Shown here in pieces: positions 11,201-18,133 of a DNA stretch of 64,000 nt. A program made the position numbers and the translations under genes. The notes below the pieces were generated by a model. It was not told the origin of the DNA, did not search any database, and saw nothing but the letters and a program-made list of their open reading frames with translations. How positions within the stretch are numbered: position 1 is the stretch's first letter; every line of letters starts with the position of its first letter. This DNA is from JAXLYE01 sp046351595 (lineage in GTDB: Bacteria > Myxococcota_A > Polyangia > Palsa-1104 > JAEUJZ01): positions 434,001-498,000 of the forward strand of contig JAXLYE010000007.1 of assembly GCA_046351595.1 (NCBI GenBank), given 5' to 3'.

Positions 11201-11258
11201 CGCGGTGGCCGCGAGCATGCAGGTCGGAGAGATGAAGAATGCGGACGCTGGTTCTCAT
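5253..11258 (-). CDS. metallophosphoesterase / NB-ARC STAND ATPase / TPR sensor, probable defence protein
   Basis: The protein has about 2000 residues; I place the start at MRTSVRILHL, because the earlier possible start at 11306 overlaps the preceding gene, though both have weak binding sites. Residues 4-285 form a calcineurin-like metallophosphoesterase with the metal motifs LSDLH, FTGDLADWG, VPGNHD, LIHH and GHLHS. Next is an NB-ARC/STAND ATPase with P-loop GLGGVGKTQ near residue 400, LLICDGAD as Walker B and VIITSRA as the sensor. More than 1200 residues of kinesin-light-chain-type TPR repeats (about 42 residues each) follow to the C-terminus. In STAND proteins the repeats usually sense a ligand, the ATPase drives oligomerisation and the N-terminal domain is the effector. 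The effector here would hydrolyse phosphoesters, perhaps nucleotides or nucleic acid. A conflict or antiphage role is inferred from architecture and from HEPN, RADAR and mobile genes in the region. Confidence 0.85.
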   Translation of the reverse strand: MRTSVRILHLSDLHARGHRERDAWRRRRVLEDSFWQSLDEIQEDGELDLICFTGDLADWGQADEYEAAGTLLTDLLARLRLPKERLFLVPGNHDIARQVAKEEWLRARQELIRPEAQTPTSRWLAGGPAPHGFSDEVKDAILERQRAYRDFLSSFGLGAQQPADSPHGKIGYRITLRLPSRPFDVHIIGLDSAWLAGDDADSGKLLLTEDQVMRLCTNAQGAPLTGVRIALIHHPLTDLADGSHCRRLLATHTDLVLRGHLHSVEPELWADPDSRLLQLATGCLYEGHLGDTYPNACQTIDIHVGEQGKAARYDLRLRAFSPRGGHWHDDSSLYRAAKGGRLTLSADGRVLDRAEPAHFLVPLVENRYFTGRGKQLAALVSALNRQGRAAVTQPQALSGLGGVGKTQLALAYAFSERHRYQAVLWVQADSEDSVRSGFAELANQLHLPGASENQSLDDTVIQVRHWLEKTERTLLICDGADSPEILRRYLPRRGSGHVIITSRAHDFQALGIVQPVEIVELPLADAVEFLLTRTARAEAGAGERAAAEELAQELGCLPLALEQAAAYVVAKVVSLADYLISYRKHRLRLLNRSLPLMGDYPATVATTWHLNFEEVKRSSPAVALLRFASFLAPDAIPIELILEGAAQVDPKLARVAKQAKNDPVRIGELLEPLLRYSLVRRNRDEGTISIHRMVQEVVKDSLHADSRREYAWRVVQALSSAFPDPARAEEWSRCERILRHALVGTQLCDEHRIEGEVPAHLHNQVALYLDHRLQHREAERLFKRAIALRQKVEDSANPSLQNRVCLAVNLCNLASLLQDAGRFTEAEEQVARAIQLLEKTEGPDSPYLAFPLSAHANLLRHAGQILEQERVLQRAWKLAQANPETLLKCGGQIATALAVNALDQDQHDLAEQRFAIALTLCKQIHGPDSPQAAHVLVHQGRLKRDQGKYQDAESVNRQALAKTENVFGREHPRYAHAASSLARALIERGNYQESQGLLEEARLFWTALSDTHSELPTVLQDLATCHRHLAHYAEAAKLGEEALHLAGAQSGPDAPALWSYLNTLGLIYLDQERFGDADRAFRRAMDLVTRGSGDGSIPISTLHNNIALVHEAQGQFAEALKEYEKALEIERVRLGPQHPETCLTMHNIAQAYARIGRYSDAKPLFEGALAGWRQAYGNTHSKVAVCLYGLAFVNRLLGDVDSAERQLLESYTISKAVYAPDHPDLAQSLASLGEHYRSLGRHEDALPYYEQALTILHKKEPDSLVTAALEGSLGANLAALGRHAEAERILRECIRKEEAKLGANNPRLGTTLTELGICIASQNRLAEAEEYLLRALKLVEIMPDQGGPLQARALSNLAHLRTEQGRFEEAAQLEKRVAEIRERTYGAGHPDVALSYAVLSELAVLRGQPDEARQHLARGLRSDTKTSPRTAETLLASHVQMELGDLKDATATLKDALRAAEMEYGPSSMARLRALHDLAAAQTVHGDLNGVEQSLRTADELLARIPEVERSLHLSFVHTKAFLLRSQGKLREAQQLLEQTLRDDDDQSAGPEYLASQIQILNRLADVLEAQKAVSKAIPFYERAQQLLTRLPTGRQRDELDFLTLSNLANNLSYQGQNERADEFLERAVRLRDRLYGAGNARHIQSHMQEAGLALRRGDRARAKELLESALSAARDEWSTEHPHWSHLLRDLGRVCRELGDLAAAREHLQRALVHDERLFGLAAPELRRDLHALMELTVACKDAAQAVAYAQRATEISRARRAADPQTAFDDEGVLALRLRDAQDLAGALAATERAFEILREFPTAASTSRSAGVRILQGTLHRDQGNASKALTAFDSVVRLYDVNPPQTDHDRHQLASAQHARGDCFMRQGRLDEARVAYETSLRIRREAADGELGEEAITLTNLAQFRIVADDLEGADALLREAAELARRAGDTWALVGVGRSRATVLDRLDRKADARKVLEEIVPLAQEHFGEQSAEAEELSNQLAALTHTPADADVT

Positions 11259-11284
11259 GGTTCCATTTGCGAAGTGGGCAGGCG

Positions 11285-11962
11285 TTACGGCCGTCGTAGT
11301 TTCCATACAGCAACCGCCGTGCCAGCAACTAGCATAGGGCCGATAACAATCAGTGCTATAGAGGCCCCCTCCAGCCGATCCCGCCTGTCGAGCGCCGCCT
11401 GCAAGTCCGTAGCAGTGCGGGACTCCTGCTCAATCGACCGAGCCAGGCTGGCCGTAGCCCCCAGCAGCCCAAATCCCGTCAGCGTGACCGCCAGGCCGGC
11501 GCCGAGGCCGACCGAGGCAGCAATGAGCGGTCCCTTACCCCGCTTGGCCCCTTCCGACGCCGACAGCGGCGACGGTTGCGGCGACGGCGGCGGCATCACA
11601 GGCGACGGCGGCGCAAGCTGCCGCTCCAGCCTCGCCACCTTCTCCCGAGTCTCCTTATCCCCCGGCTCCGCCGCCAGATACCGCCGATACGCCTCCAGCG
11701 ACTCCCGCACCAGCCCCTCGCGCTCGAACGCCAGCGCCACGTTGTAGAGCAGGCTGGCCGCCTTGGTGAGCGCATACGCCGCCTCGAACTCAATCCGCGC
11801 GGCAGGGAAATTGCCGTCTGCGAAAAACCGCTCGCCCTGTTTGTAGTGAGCCGCCGCCGCGTCCTCGGTCGTCTTCGCCGGCTCGTCGGCGTGGGCGTCC
11901 AAGGCAGGATCCGCAGCCAGGAGCAGCAGCACAGGCGCCGCGATCCGGAGCGCCTTCCTCAT
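11285..11962 (-). CDS. TPR protein with signal peptide and C-terminal membrane segments
   Basis: The start is the ATG at 11962, which overlaps the stop of the preceding gene (ATGA), giving 225 residues. MRKALRIAAPVLLLLAADPA is a signal peptide. Residues about 35-105 carry TPR-like helices (AHYKQGERFFADGNFPAARI; LYNVALAFEREG). A Pro/Ser-rich linker follows, then two hydrophobic segments (GPLIAASVGLGAGLAVTLTG and ASIALIVIGPMLVAGTAVAV) with a basic tail. This layout is common in deltaproteobacterial envelope proteins of unknown role. It is translationally coupled to the Cys-rich lipoprotein upstream. Confidence 0.75.
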   Translation of the reverse strand: MRKALRIAAPVLLLLAADPALDAHADEPAKTTEDAAAAHYKQGERFFADGNFPAARIEFEAAYALTKAASLLYNVALAFEREGLVRESLEAYRRYLAAEPGDKETREKVARLERQLAPPSPVMPPPSPQPSPLSASEGAKRGKGPLIAASVGLGAGLAVTLTGFGLLGATASLARSIEQESRTATDLQAALDRRDRLEGASIALIVIGPMLVAGTAVAVWKLRRP

Positions 11963-12585
11963 CGGCAGCATAGGACGCCGTCCGTCTGGTTCGTGTTGGC
12001 TGCCTGGTCGATGGTGCCGTTCGTCGATGTCCACCCCATGCCCATTCCCACGTCCTTGACCTTGGTGAATCCGGCGCACTTCGCGGTCCCGGCTCGGCCG
12101 GTCCCGAGCCCGTAGAATAGCTGGTTGCCGAGGCTGCCCCCGCACATCTCCAGGGTCATGTTGCCGGCCCAGTACGCGGGCTGGTCCGCCGCGAAGAAGC
12201 CGGTCAGCGCCGCGGCGTCGGTCATGTTGATCGAGGCGGCTTGCGTGCAGACGGTCCAGCCGCTCGCGCAGCGGCCCCGCGCCTGCCCGGCCGTGAATGT
12301 GCCCGGACAGGCCACCGCCCGGGGGCCGAGCGGCGTGCCGCCGCCCGAGGCGCATCCGGCCGCCGTGCCCTGATCGGCCGCTGTGAGCAAGTCGGCCTGC
12401 GCCGATGCGTCGCTGGCTCCTCCGTCAAGGAGGGAGTCCGCGCCGGTGCAGAACCCGCCGGCGCAGATCATCGGCATGGGACACGGAGGGAGCGTCTCAC
12501 CGCAGAGGATGGGAGCGTTGCCGCTCGGACGGATGCACGAAGCGCCCGAAAGGAGGAGGAACAAGGGAAGGAGCAGGCGCCTCAT
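11959..12585 (-). CDS. Cys-rich lipoprotein of unknown function
   Basis: This 208-residue protein has a signal peptide (MRRLLLPLFLLLSGASC) ending in the lipobox GASC. The mature part is rich in Cys, Gly and Asp with short spacings such as LCGETLPPCPMPMICAGGFC, suggesting disulfides. A domain containing SGWTVCTQAA and AYWAGNMTLEMCGG follows, and the protein ends in CC. It lies 17 bp after the small gene at 12.6 kb and overlaps the TPR gene downstream by 4 bp, so it may be transcribed from the long operon. I do not recognise the family; small Cys-rich surface lipoproteins of this style are frequent in Myxococcota. Confidence 0.75.
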   Translation of the reverse strand: MRRLLLPLFLLLSGASCIRPSGNAPILCGETLPPCPMPMICAGGFCTGADSLLDGGASDASAQADLLTAADQGTAAGCASGGGTPLGPRAVACPGTFTAGQARGRCASGWTVCTQAASINMTDAAALTGFFAADQPAYWAGNMTLEMCGGSLGNQLFYGLGTGRAGTAKCAGFTKVKDVGMGMGWTSTNGTIDQAANTNQTDGVLCCR

Positions 12586-12602
12586 CGCGCCAGCGTATCA
12601 CG

Positions 12603-12776
12603 CTAGGTCGGGCTGGGAGGCGTCTCGGGACGAAGCTCGGGGCCGTCGCAGCAGGCCGTGACCTTCGCTTCGAGGTTCTTCAGCCGCTCCTCCTGGGCAT
12701 CTGCGATCTCGGCCAAGCGCCGCGCACCAGGGTCCAGCGTAAGTTTACGGATCTCGTCTCGGTAGTTTGTCGCCAT
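12603..12776 (-). CDS. 57-residue hypothetical protein
   Basis: This gene begins MATNYRDEIRKLTLDPGARR at the ATG at 12774-12776, only 3 bp after the stop of the upstream gene, and ends at TAG. The sequence is helical and charged (LAEIADAQEERLKNLEAKV), followed by ACC and a Pro-rich tail. Tight spacing and codon use like its neighbours support it as a real, translationally coupled member of the operon. Function is unknown; a short coiled-coil scaffold or regulatory peptide would fit. Confidence 0.6.
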   Translation of the reverse strand: MATNYRDEIRKLTLDPGARRLAEIADAQEERLKNLEAKVTACCDGPELRPETPPSPT

Positions 12777-12779
12777 CCG

Positions 12780-13733
12780 CTACCCCGCCACGATCGAGAA
12801 ATCGAGCACGCTGTTTGCGGTCAAGGCCACGTTGTTCTTGATGACGAAGCCGCTCGGCGTCGTGTTCGCGACGAACAGCCAGCCGTGGCTGAGCGCGATA
12901 GCCGGCTCGAACGGCGCTCCGTCCGGCCCGACATACGGGCTCCCGAACTGGTACGTCACCAGGGCCGTGTCCGCGCTGATGTTCGCGCCGCCGACGGTGA
13001 GCCGCCACTTGCTGGCGTGGTCGGTGTTGTTGTGTTTGAAGGGATAGTTGACGAGGTCCGGGAGGCCGCGCGCCTTGATGGACGACACGCCAGCATCCAT
13101 CGCAAGGATGGTCGGCGGCTTGCCGGGATCGTTGTGGGTCGCGACCGCGGGCGCCGGCAGGCCGCCGGTGAACAGCCGCGCCCAGGCGTCCTTGTACTGC
13201 TGCCAGGTCAGGTTCTGAGCCGCGAGCTGCGCGACCAGTGCGTTGGCGGCGTAGAAGATCTGGAGCTTGGCGTCCGCGGTCGGCGGCCGGGCCTGCACCA
13301 GGCCCTGCAGGAAGGCGCGGTCCTCCTCGTAGGTCAGCGCCAGGAACAGGGTCGTCAGCTCGCCGACCTCCTTGACCAGGCCGCGGTCGTCGTACTTGCC
13401 CGGCACCGGCGGCCACTTCATCTGCGCCACCGAGGTCGAGGTGACATCGAACAGATCCGGGCGTGCCTGCGGGATCGTGCTCGGGATGAGCGACGGCGTG
13501 TTGGGCGCCGGGCTAGCGATGGCGAGGCCGATCTGCGTGTCCATCAAGGTCGGCAGGCGCGCGCGGACCATCTCGCCGCGGCTCACCAGGTCGCGGATCA
13601 GATCCAGCGCCTCCTGCGTGTCGAGGCGGACGTTGCGAAGCCGGCGCTGAGTGTCGTCGTCGTAGCGCGCCCAGTGCGCAGCCGCGGCCAATGCAACGCC
13701 CGTGAGGGCTCCGTTCAGGTTCTCGTTGGTCAT
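12780..13733 (-). CDS. unrecognised 317-residue protein, possible structural protein of the element
   Basis: The ATG at 13733 is preceded by AAGGGGGAAGT, a strong ribosome binding site; the longer open frame upstream lacks one. The N-terminal 30 residues are mildly hydrophobic (LNGALTGVALAAAAHWARY). A helical middle follows, and the last 110 residues look beta-rich (WRLTVGGANISADTALVTYQ, ALSHGWLFVANTT, GFVIKNNVALTANSVLDFSI). There is no signal peptide and no catalytic motif that I recognise. It is near the promoter-distal end of the 15-gene block. A beta-rich capsid or matrix protein would be consistent with the block's phage-like content, but nothing in the sequence proves this. Confidence 0.7.
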   Translation of the reverse strand: MTNENLNGALTGVALAAAAHWARYDDDTQRRLRNVRLDTQEALDLIRDLVSRGEMVRARLPTLMDTQIGLAIASPAPNTPSLIPSTIPQARPDLFDVTSTSVAQMKWPPVPGKYDDRGLVKEVGELTTLFLALTYEEDRAFLQGLVQARPPTADAKLQIFYAANALVAQLAAQNLTWQQYKDAWARLFTGGLPAPAVATHNDPGKPPTILAMDAGVSSIKARGLPDLVNYPFKHNNTDHASKWRLTVGGANISADTALVTYQFGSPYVGPDGAPFEPAIALSHGWLFVANTTPSGFVIKNNVALTANSVLDFSIVAG

Positions 13734-13818
13734 ACTTCCCCCTTGCAAAAAGAGTCTGTGGATCTCGTACGCCCGACTCCACCGAGTCCGGTGGAGGGGC
13801 CGCTCTCGCGGGCGGCGC

Positions 13819-14577
13819 CTACCGCCGCCGACGCCTCCCGCCACGCTCGTCGCGGCTGAGCAGAAGGCCCGCTCCCAGCGCTGCGCCGCCGACCGCCACC
13901 GCGGTCCCGATGCCGCTGCCTTCGCTCGTTCCCGCAGAGCGCTCCATCAGGTCGGAGGCGACGCGCGCGACGCCGGCTCCGGTCTGGATGTCGACCGCGG
14001 TGAGCTGGCTCTCCAGCACGCTGACGCTCGACTCGGTCGCATCGCGCTCGGCCAGGAACAGCCGGCGCAGGACCGGGATCAGCGGCGCCAGGGTGGTATT
14101 GGTGCGCTCGATGTTGTCGAGATCGATCATAGCGCTGCGGCTGTCGGCGAGCGCGTCGTCGAGGTCATCGATCCGCCGCCGGATGTCGCGGCTGTTCAGG
14201 AAGGCCGCCATCGTGTCCGCCGCGTTCGCGCCCGTGCGCAGAAAGCCCGCGGTGGTCCCCATTCCGCCCAGCCCGCCGATGCCACCGATGCCGCCGATGC
14301 CGCCGAGCGTGGGACCGGGCTGGCGCTGCGCCATGTACTCGCGCGCCGCGCGGTCCGCCTTCAGGAAGTCCGCCTCCGACAGGTAGTAGACGTCTGCGCC
14401 GAAGACGGAGGCGCGGTAGCCCTGGCTCGCGGGCACCTGCGGGGTGTACGGCGTCATGGCGGTGCTGCTGCTGCCGCCGCTGGCAAACGGATTGCCCTGG
14501 TCGCCGCCGACCGGCTGCACCGTGAAGCTCCCGTCCGCGTTCTGCCCCGTGACCCGAACCGTGATGTCTTTTCCCAT
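13819..14577 (-). CDS. unrecognised protein with Gly-rich repeat and C-terminal membrane anchor
   Basis: The ORF gives 252 residues from an ATG preceded by GAAGGGGGAGAG. Residues 1-25 are a beta-like segment (ITVRVTGQNADGSFTVQPVG). A run of GGIGGIGGIGGLGGMG lies around residues 92-107, followed by a helical domain (DIRRRIDDLDDALADSRSAM). The C-terminus has a membrane helix (GTAVAVGGAALGAGLLL) ending in GGRRRRR, a positive-inside anchor. This would be a tail-anchored protein facing the cytoplasm. It follows the PLAT gene by 30 bp. No family is recognised. Confidence 0.7.
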   Translation of the reverse strand: MGKDITVRVTGQNADGSFTVQPVGGDQGNPFASGGSSSTAMTPYTPQVPASQGYRASVFGADVYYLSEADFLKADRAAREYMAQRQPGPTLGGIGGIGGIGGLGGMGTTAGFLRTGANAADTMAAFLNSRDIRRRIDDLDDALADSRSAMIDLDNIERTNTTLAPLIPVLRRLFLAERDATESSVSVLESQLTAVDIQTGAGVARVASDLMERSAGTSEGSGIGTAVAVGGAALGAGLLLSRDERGGRRRRR

Positions 14578-14607
14578 TGTGAACTCTCCCCCTTCTTCTG
14601 CTTCGAC

Positions 14608-15522
14608 CTATGCGTAGATGGCCGCTCGCCATCCCGCTCCCAACAGACCCTGAAGGAACGTCGCATTGAGCACCCAGCCGCGGCTGCCGTCGGACCCCAG
14701 GACTCCCTTGTCCGCGTCGAGACCCCACTCCGCCGGCGAGCGGCCCGCGTAGTACACCTGCCAGCGCCCCGGCGAGCCGCCGAGCCCGAAGCCATCATTC
14801 GGCGCCTCGCCGACCATGACGCGCCCGCCCGGGACTACGCGCCCGTTGCTGACCACAGAACTCAGCGGCACCGTCGCTCCGTTGAGCGTGCCGTACAGCT
14901 CATACGTCCTGAAGCCCGTCACAGGCGCCGGGCCCGTAGTGGTGGTGGTGCTGGCGCCCCCCTTGAGCTTGTCGATCTCGGCGCGCTTCTTGGCCCGATC
15001 TGCCTCGAGCTTCGCGTTGGCCAGTTCCCGATCAAGCGCAGCGTCGATGTCCGCCTGCTCCGCCGCGGCCTTGGTGTCCGCTGCCTTGCGCGCCGCCTCG
15101 GCCGCCTTCGCCGCTTCCTGCGCCGCGCGCTGCGCTTTCTGCCGCTGCATCAGCTCATACTGGCCGTCGTTGGTCCGCGTGAAGCGCAGCAGCGGATACC
15201 GCCCGCCGTCGTCCCACTTGCCGACCTGCGCGGTCCACTCGCGCCCGTCCTCCTCGTTCGTGATCTTCACCCAGTCGACGTACCAGCCGGACAGCGCCCC
15301 CGAGTTGTCATGACGCAGCGTCCCGGTCTGGATTTCGCCGAGATCGTCTGTCTCGATGGCCCCGCTGTTTGTGTCTCCCTTCTCCCAATCGTTGTACGTC
15401 CCTGGGTCGGTGATCTCGACCTCGCGCATGGCCGCATCGAGCCCGGCGAGCGAGAGGTGGACGTTCGCGTCGGTCCCCGCGTTCCACACGTCTCCTGTTC
15501 TTATGGACCAGCGATATCGCAT
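14608..15522 (-). CDS. PLAT/LH2-domain protein with coiled coil
   Basis: The chosen ATG at 15522 comes 5 nt after the upstream stop, with AAGGGGG 9 nt before it, giving 304 residues. Residues about 1-120 (YRWSIRTGDVWNAGTDANVH, NDWEKGDTN, WYVDWVKITNEEDGREW) match the PLAT/LH2 beta-sandwich, which binds membranes or lipids in lipoxygenases, lipases and other proteins. A highly charged, Ala-rich coiled coil of about 60 residues follows. The C-terminal 95 residues (GRVVPGGRVMVGE, GRWQVYYAGRSPAEWGL) form a beta-rich domain I do not recognise. There is no signal peptide. A lipid- or membrane-binding role is inferred from the PLAT fold. Confidence 0.75.
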   Translation of the reverse strand: MRYRWSIRTGDVWNAGTDANVHLSLAGLDAAMREVEITDPGTYNDWEKGDTNSGAIETDDLGEIQTGTLRHDNSGALSGWYVDWVKITNEEDGREWTAQVGKWDDGGRYPLLRFTRTNDGQYELMQRQKAQRAAQEAAKAAEAARKAADTKAAAEQADIDAALDRELANAKLEADRAKKRAEIDKLKGGASTTTTTGPAPVTGFRTYELYGTLNGATVPLSSVVSNGRVVPGGRVMVGEAPNDGFGLGGSPGRWQVYYAGRSPAEWGLDADKGVLGSDGSRGWVLNATFLQGLLGAGWRAAIYA

Positions 15523-15527
15523 GCTCC

Positions 15528-16178
15528 TCAACCCCCTTGTTCGTCCGAGACCGCCGGTTCCACCGTAGCCTCGGGTGGTTTCTCTGCCGCGGGGCCGCTG
15601 TTGTCGAGCGGTCCTGCGGCGACTGCATCTGTGTTCACCGTGCTCTCCGGTGCGACGCGACGTCCTGCGACCTCACGCACGCCGCGGCGTGTATCGGGGA
15701 CCGCGACGCCGGGCGCCTGCGACACGCGAGATCCCCGCCCGCCCTGCACCCGGATCCCGCGCGTCTCACGCGCTGCAATCTGGTGGACCGACGCCTCGTC
15801 GGGGCCGCTCAGGATCTGACGGATCTTCTCGCGCGACCAGCCGCGTCCCTTCAAGAAGTCGGCCGCGATCGCCGATTCGTCCGTGCCGCCCTGCGGCTCT
15901 GTCTCGCCCGATTCCTCCGTGCTTGAGGGAGGAGCCGGGACTCGTCCCGACGAGGCCGCACGCTTTGTCGGTAGATCGGCACGGTCGAATTTCTCAGACC
16001 GGGTCGCCTTTTCTTCTGGCATCGCCGCCCCCACGATCTTGTCGATTCCGGTCCCTGCGTTGTTTACGGCCTTGGCTCCCTCCGAGCCTCCGTAGGCTCC
16101 CGCCACCGCACCCAAGACCCCCACGATCACGTCCTTGGCCCCGAGGCCAATCGTCTTCCAATCCGGTCCGTCAGCCAT
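15528..16178 (-). CDS. unrecognised 216-residue protein carrying a GxGWS motif
   Basis: The ORF overlaps the end of the M23 gene by 8 bp. The N-terminus has a hydrophobic Gly/Ala-rich segment (GLGAKDVIVGVLGAVAGAYG), perhaps membrane-associated. A charged Pro/Glu/Ser-rich disordered region follows. Around residues 104-125 is FLKGRGWSREKIRQILSGPD, which matches YLAGSGWSADEVERFAGGPE in the 332-residue protein three genes upstream, so the two share a short module. The tail is disordered. No known family is recognised. Confidence 0.7.
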   Translation of the reverse strand: MADGPDWKTIGLGAKDVIVGVLGAVAGAYGGSEGAKAVNNAGTGIDKIVGAAMPEEKATRSEKFDRADLPTKRAASSGRVPAPPSSTEESGETEPQGGTDESAIAADFLKGRGWSREKIRQILSGPDEASVHQIAARETRGIRVQGGRGSRVSQAPGVAVPDTRRGVREVAGRRVAPESTVNTDAVAAGPLDNSGPAAEKPPEATVEPAVSDEQGG

Positions 16179-16680
16179 CGTCGAACCTCATTCCGCGCGC
16201 CCGTAGGAGCGTGGGCAGCGGATCCTCCGGCGCTCCGTAATCAGCGCGCGCCATTTCATAGTCACCGTGCCGTATCTCGTAGTGCAGGTGGGGCCGCGCC
16301 CGATTCACTCCGCTCGTTCCCGCCTTGGCGATCGTTCCCAGTGTCTGTCCCTGTCGGACTCGCTGGTCCTTCTTCACGGCCACCGATCCCAGGTGAAGGA
16401 ATCGGTGAATGCGGCCTTCGCCATCCAACAGATCGATGAACAGCCCGGCGCGCACCTGCGAGCGAAGCTGGCTGTCCCTCCCATCCACAACCCGGAGCAC
16501 CACGCCAGCGACCGGCGCGACGACGGGCGTGCCCGCCTTGGCAAACAGGTCGACGCCCTTATGCGGTCGGTCGCTGCCTCGCCGGCTGGAAGTAATCGAC
16601 TCGCCAATCCGGGTGACATCCCAGATCCCGAGCGGCCAGCCGAGCGGGTACTCTCGTCTATTGCTCGCCATCCGGCTCAC
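16171..16680 (-). CDS. M23 (LytM-type) metallopeptidase without signal peptide
   Basis: This 169-residue protein is essentially one peptidase domain of the M23/LytM family, zinc endopeptidases that cut peptidoglycan cross-bridges or stem peptides. The zinc ligands and catalytic histidines are present: PHKGVD (H40, D44), HRFLHLG (H92, H96) and RPHLHYE (H131, H133). The likely GTG start overlaps the previous stop (GTGA); an ATG lies three codons in. No signal peptide or anchor is visible, so it cannot reach the periplasm by Sec on its own. Either it is delivered with a particle, released on lysis, or exported by partners. The overlapping upstream gene encodes a membrane-anchored protein. Confidence 0.85.
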   Translation of the reverse strand: MSRMASNRREYPLGWPLGIWDVTRIGESITSSRRGSDRPHKGVDLFAKAGTPVVAPVAGVVLRVVDGRDSQLRSQVRAGLFIDLLDGEGRIHRFLHLGSVAVKKDQRVRQGQTLGTIAKAGTSGVNRARPHLHYEIRHGDYEMARADYGAPEDPLPTLLRARGMRFDDG

Positions 16681-17381
16681 CCATAGAAACGGACCCCCTC
16701 GACCGACGCCAGGAGCCTCGGCTGTCCCCAGGACCGCACCACCACATCCGGATCAGGCTCCGCGTCACTGCCCGCCTGTCGCCGGACGATCTCCGCGAAC
16801 CCTTCGTACTGAAGGAAGCTGCTGATGCGGCCCCACACCTGGGTACTCGGCATCCGCTCGCCGCGCTTTCCGATGAGCCCCGAGAGGACGATCTGGTTCT
16901 TCAGCAGCCGCTCCGCAAACTCCAAGAATCGCCACGAGACCTGCGCCGGCTGCATGCCTTTGCTCGTCGAAGCCCACCGCGTCATCTTGCTCTTGCGGTC
17001 GTACTGAGGACCCCACCCCAAATCATATAGACGACGCCGGGTCTCTTTGTTCACGCCGCTCTGGAGCATGTCGGCGATACTGCGAATCCGAGGCCGCGAG
17101 CGTGCCAGATTACGCGCGAAGTTATTCGCCGCCATCGCCTGCAGCGCCCACAGGAGATGGGAGCCCGTCTCGTTCTCGCTGGCAAACAGGAACCCGAGCG
17201 CTTCGACGTTCTTGTGTGTGTCGCCGCCGAACCAGTCGAGCGGCGCGTCCACTACGGGCAGTTCGCGCGTGGTGTCCGTCCGGCTCGACATGGCCGCGAT
17301 GAGCGCGAGCACGCCAGCCCCGGCCGCGACCACCGCGGGCACCCACAACAGCGTCGCCGATGGAATCTCGCGCCCCCTCAC
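16677..17381 (-). CDS. N-terminally membrane-anchored protein of unknown function
   Basis: The GTG start overlaps the upstream stop (GTGA) and the gene overlaps the M23 gene by 4 bp, so translation is coupled on both sides. Residues about 9-32 form one membrane helix (ATLLWVPAVVAAGAGVLALI). The rest, about 200 residues, is probably outside (FASENETGSHLLWALQAMAA, SRPRIRSIADMLQSG, WGPQYDRKSKMTRW). The SENE...AMAANNFARN segment is faintly reminiscent of cell-wall hydrolases, but I cannot assign it. The position beside the M23 enzyme makes a role in envelope penetration or assembly plausible. Confidence 0.7.
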   Translation of the reverse strand: MRGREIPSATLLWVPAVVAAGAGVLALIAAMSSRTDTTRELPVVDAPLDWFGGDTHKNVEALGFLFASENETGSHLLWALQAMAANNFARNLARSRPRIRSIADMLQSGVNKETRRRLYDLGWGPQYDRKSKMTRWASTSKGMQPAQVSWRFLEFAERLLKNQIVLSGLIGKRGERMPSTQVWGRISSFLQYEGFAEIVRRQAGSDAEPDPDVVVRSWGQPRLLASVEGVRFYG

Positions 17382-18127
17382 TTCCGACCCCCGCTCGCGA
17401 GCGTGACCCCGACCAGAGCCAGGACGCTGACGGTAAACACGATCCCGCCGCCTACCAGGACCGCGGTATAGCCGTCTTTGGCTAGGTCGCCGGCCTTATT
17501 CCCCGCGGCCAGAGCCCCGGTCTGTATCGCCAGCGGCTTCGCAGTACTGGCCACCGCCTTGACCGTGGCCTCGACGGGACCGGCGGGTCGGCGCCGTGCC
17601 TTCTCCACCTCTGCCTTCAGCTCGGTCTCAATCCACTTCGGCGTAGGCGCGCGCTTGCGGATCTGGCCCTGCGCCTTCCGGAAGACCTTGTGCGCCACGA
17701 GAGCCTGGAGCACCAGCAGCCCGCCCGAGACCATCCCTTGCGCGAAGTGACGGGCAGACTCTTCGAGTTCCTGCTCCGACCGTGCGCGGTACGCGAGCGT
17801 GAACCAGCTCGACAGCGCGGACCAGGTCGTTCCGAGCTGGTCGTACAGCTCCACCACGCCCCAGACGATCAGGATGCCGTTGACCGCGAGTCCGATCGGG
17901 CCGCCGATGATGCTGACCACGACCCAGCCCGCGAAGATCACGGCGATGGCCCAGAGGTTGTCTGGGTTCAGGATGGCCGAGACCTCCTCGACCGCCTCCG
18001 GCCCGAGGTACTTGATGCTGAGCACCACCGAGCGAGCGAGCCGCGCCGCGCCCGCCAGCACCGCCTGCGCTCCCGTCGTCACAGGACGGCTCGGGTCAAA
18101 GGCAACCGGATCAAAGAGGCCCCCCAT
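17378..18127 (-). CDS. integral membrane protein of unknown function
   Basis: The 249-residue product has a strongly hydrophobic centre (NLWAIAVIFAGWVVVSIIGG, PIGLAVNGILIVWGVVELYD), another hydrophobic stretch (GMVSGGLLVLQALVAHKVF) and a C-terminal helix (TAVLVGGGIVFTVSVLALVG) with a short basic end. A basic region (AQGQIRKRAPTPKW, EKARRRPAG) separates the last two. The central pair resembles the hydrophobic pre-toxin segments of some polymorphic toxins, but no toxin domain is present. It is spaced 6 bp after the upstream gene and overlaps the next by 4 bp. Confidence 0.7.
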   Translation of the reverse strand: MGGLFDPVAFDPSRPVTTGAQAVLAGAARLARSVVLSIKYLGPEAVEEVSAILNPDNLWAIAVIFAGWVVVSIIGGPIGLAVNGILIVWGVVELYDQLGTTWSALSSWFTLAYRARSEQELEESARHFAQGMVSGGLLVLQALVAHKVFRKAQGQIRKRAPTPKWIETELKAEVEKARRRPAGPVEATVKAVASTAKPLAIQTGALAAGNKAGDLAKDGYTAVLVGGGIVFTVSVLALVGVTLASGGRK

Positions 18128-18133
18128 GAGTCC

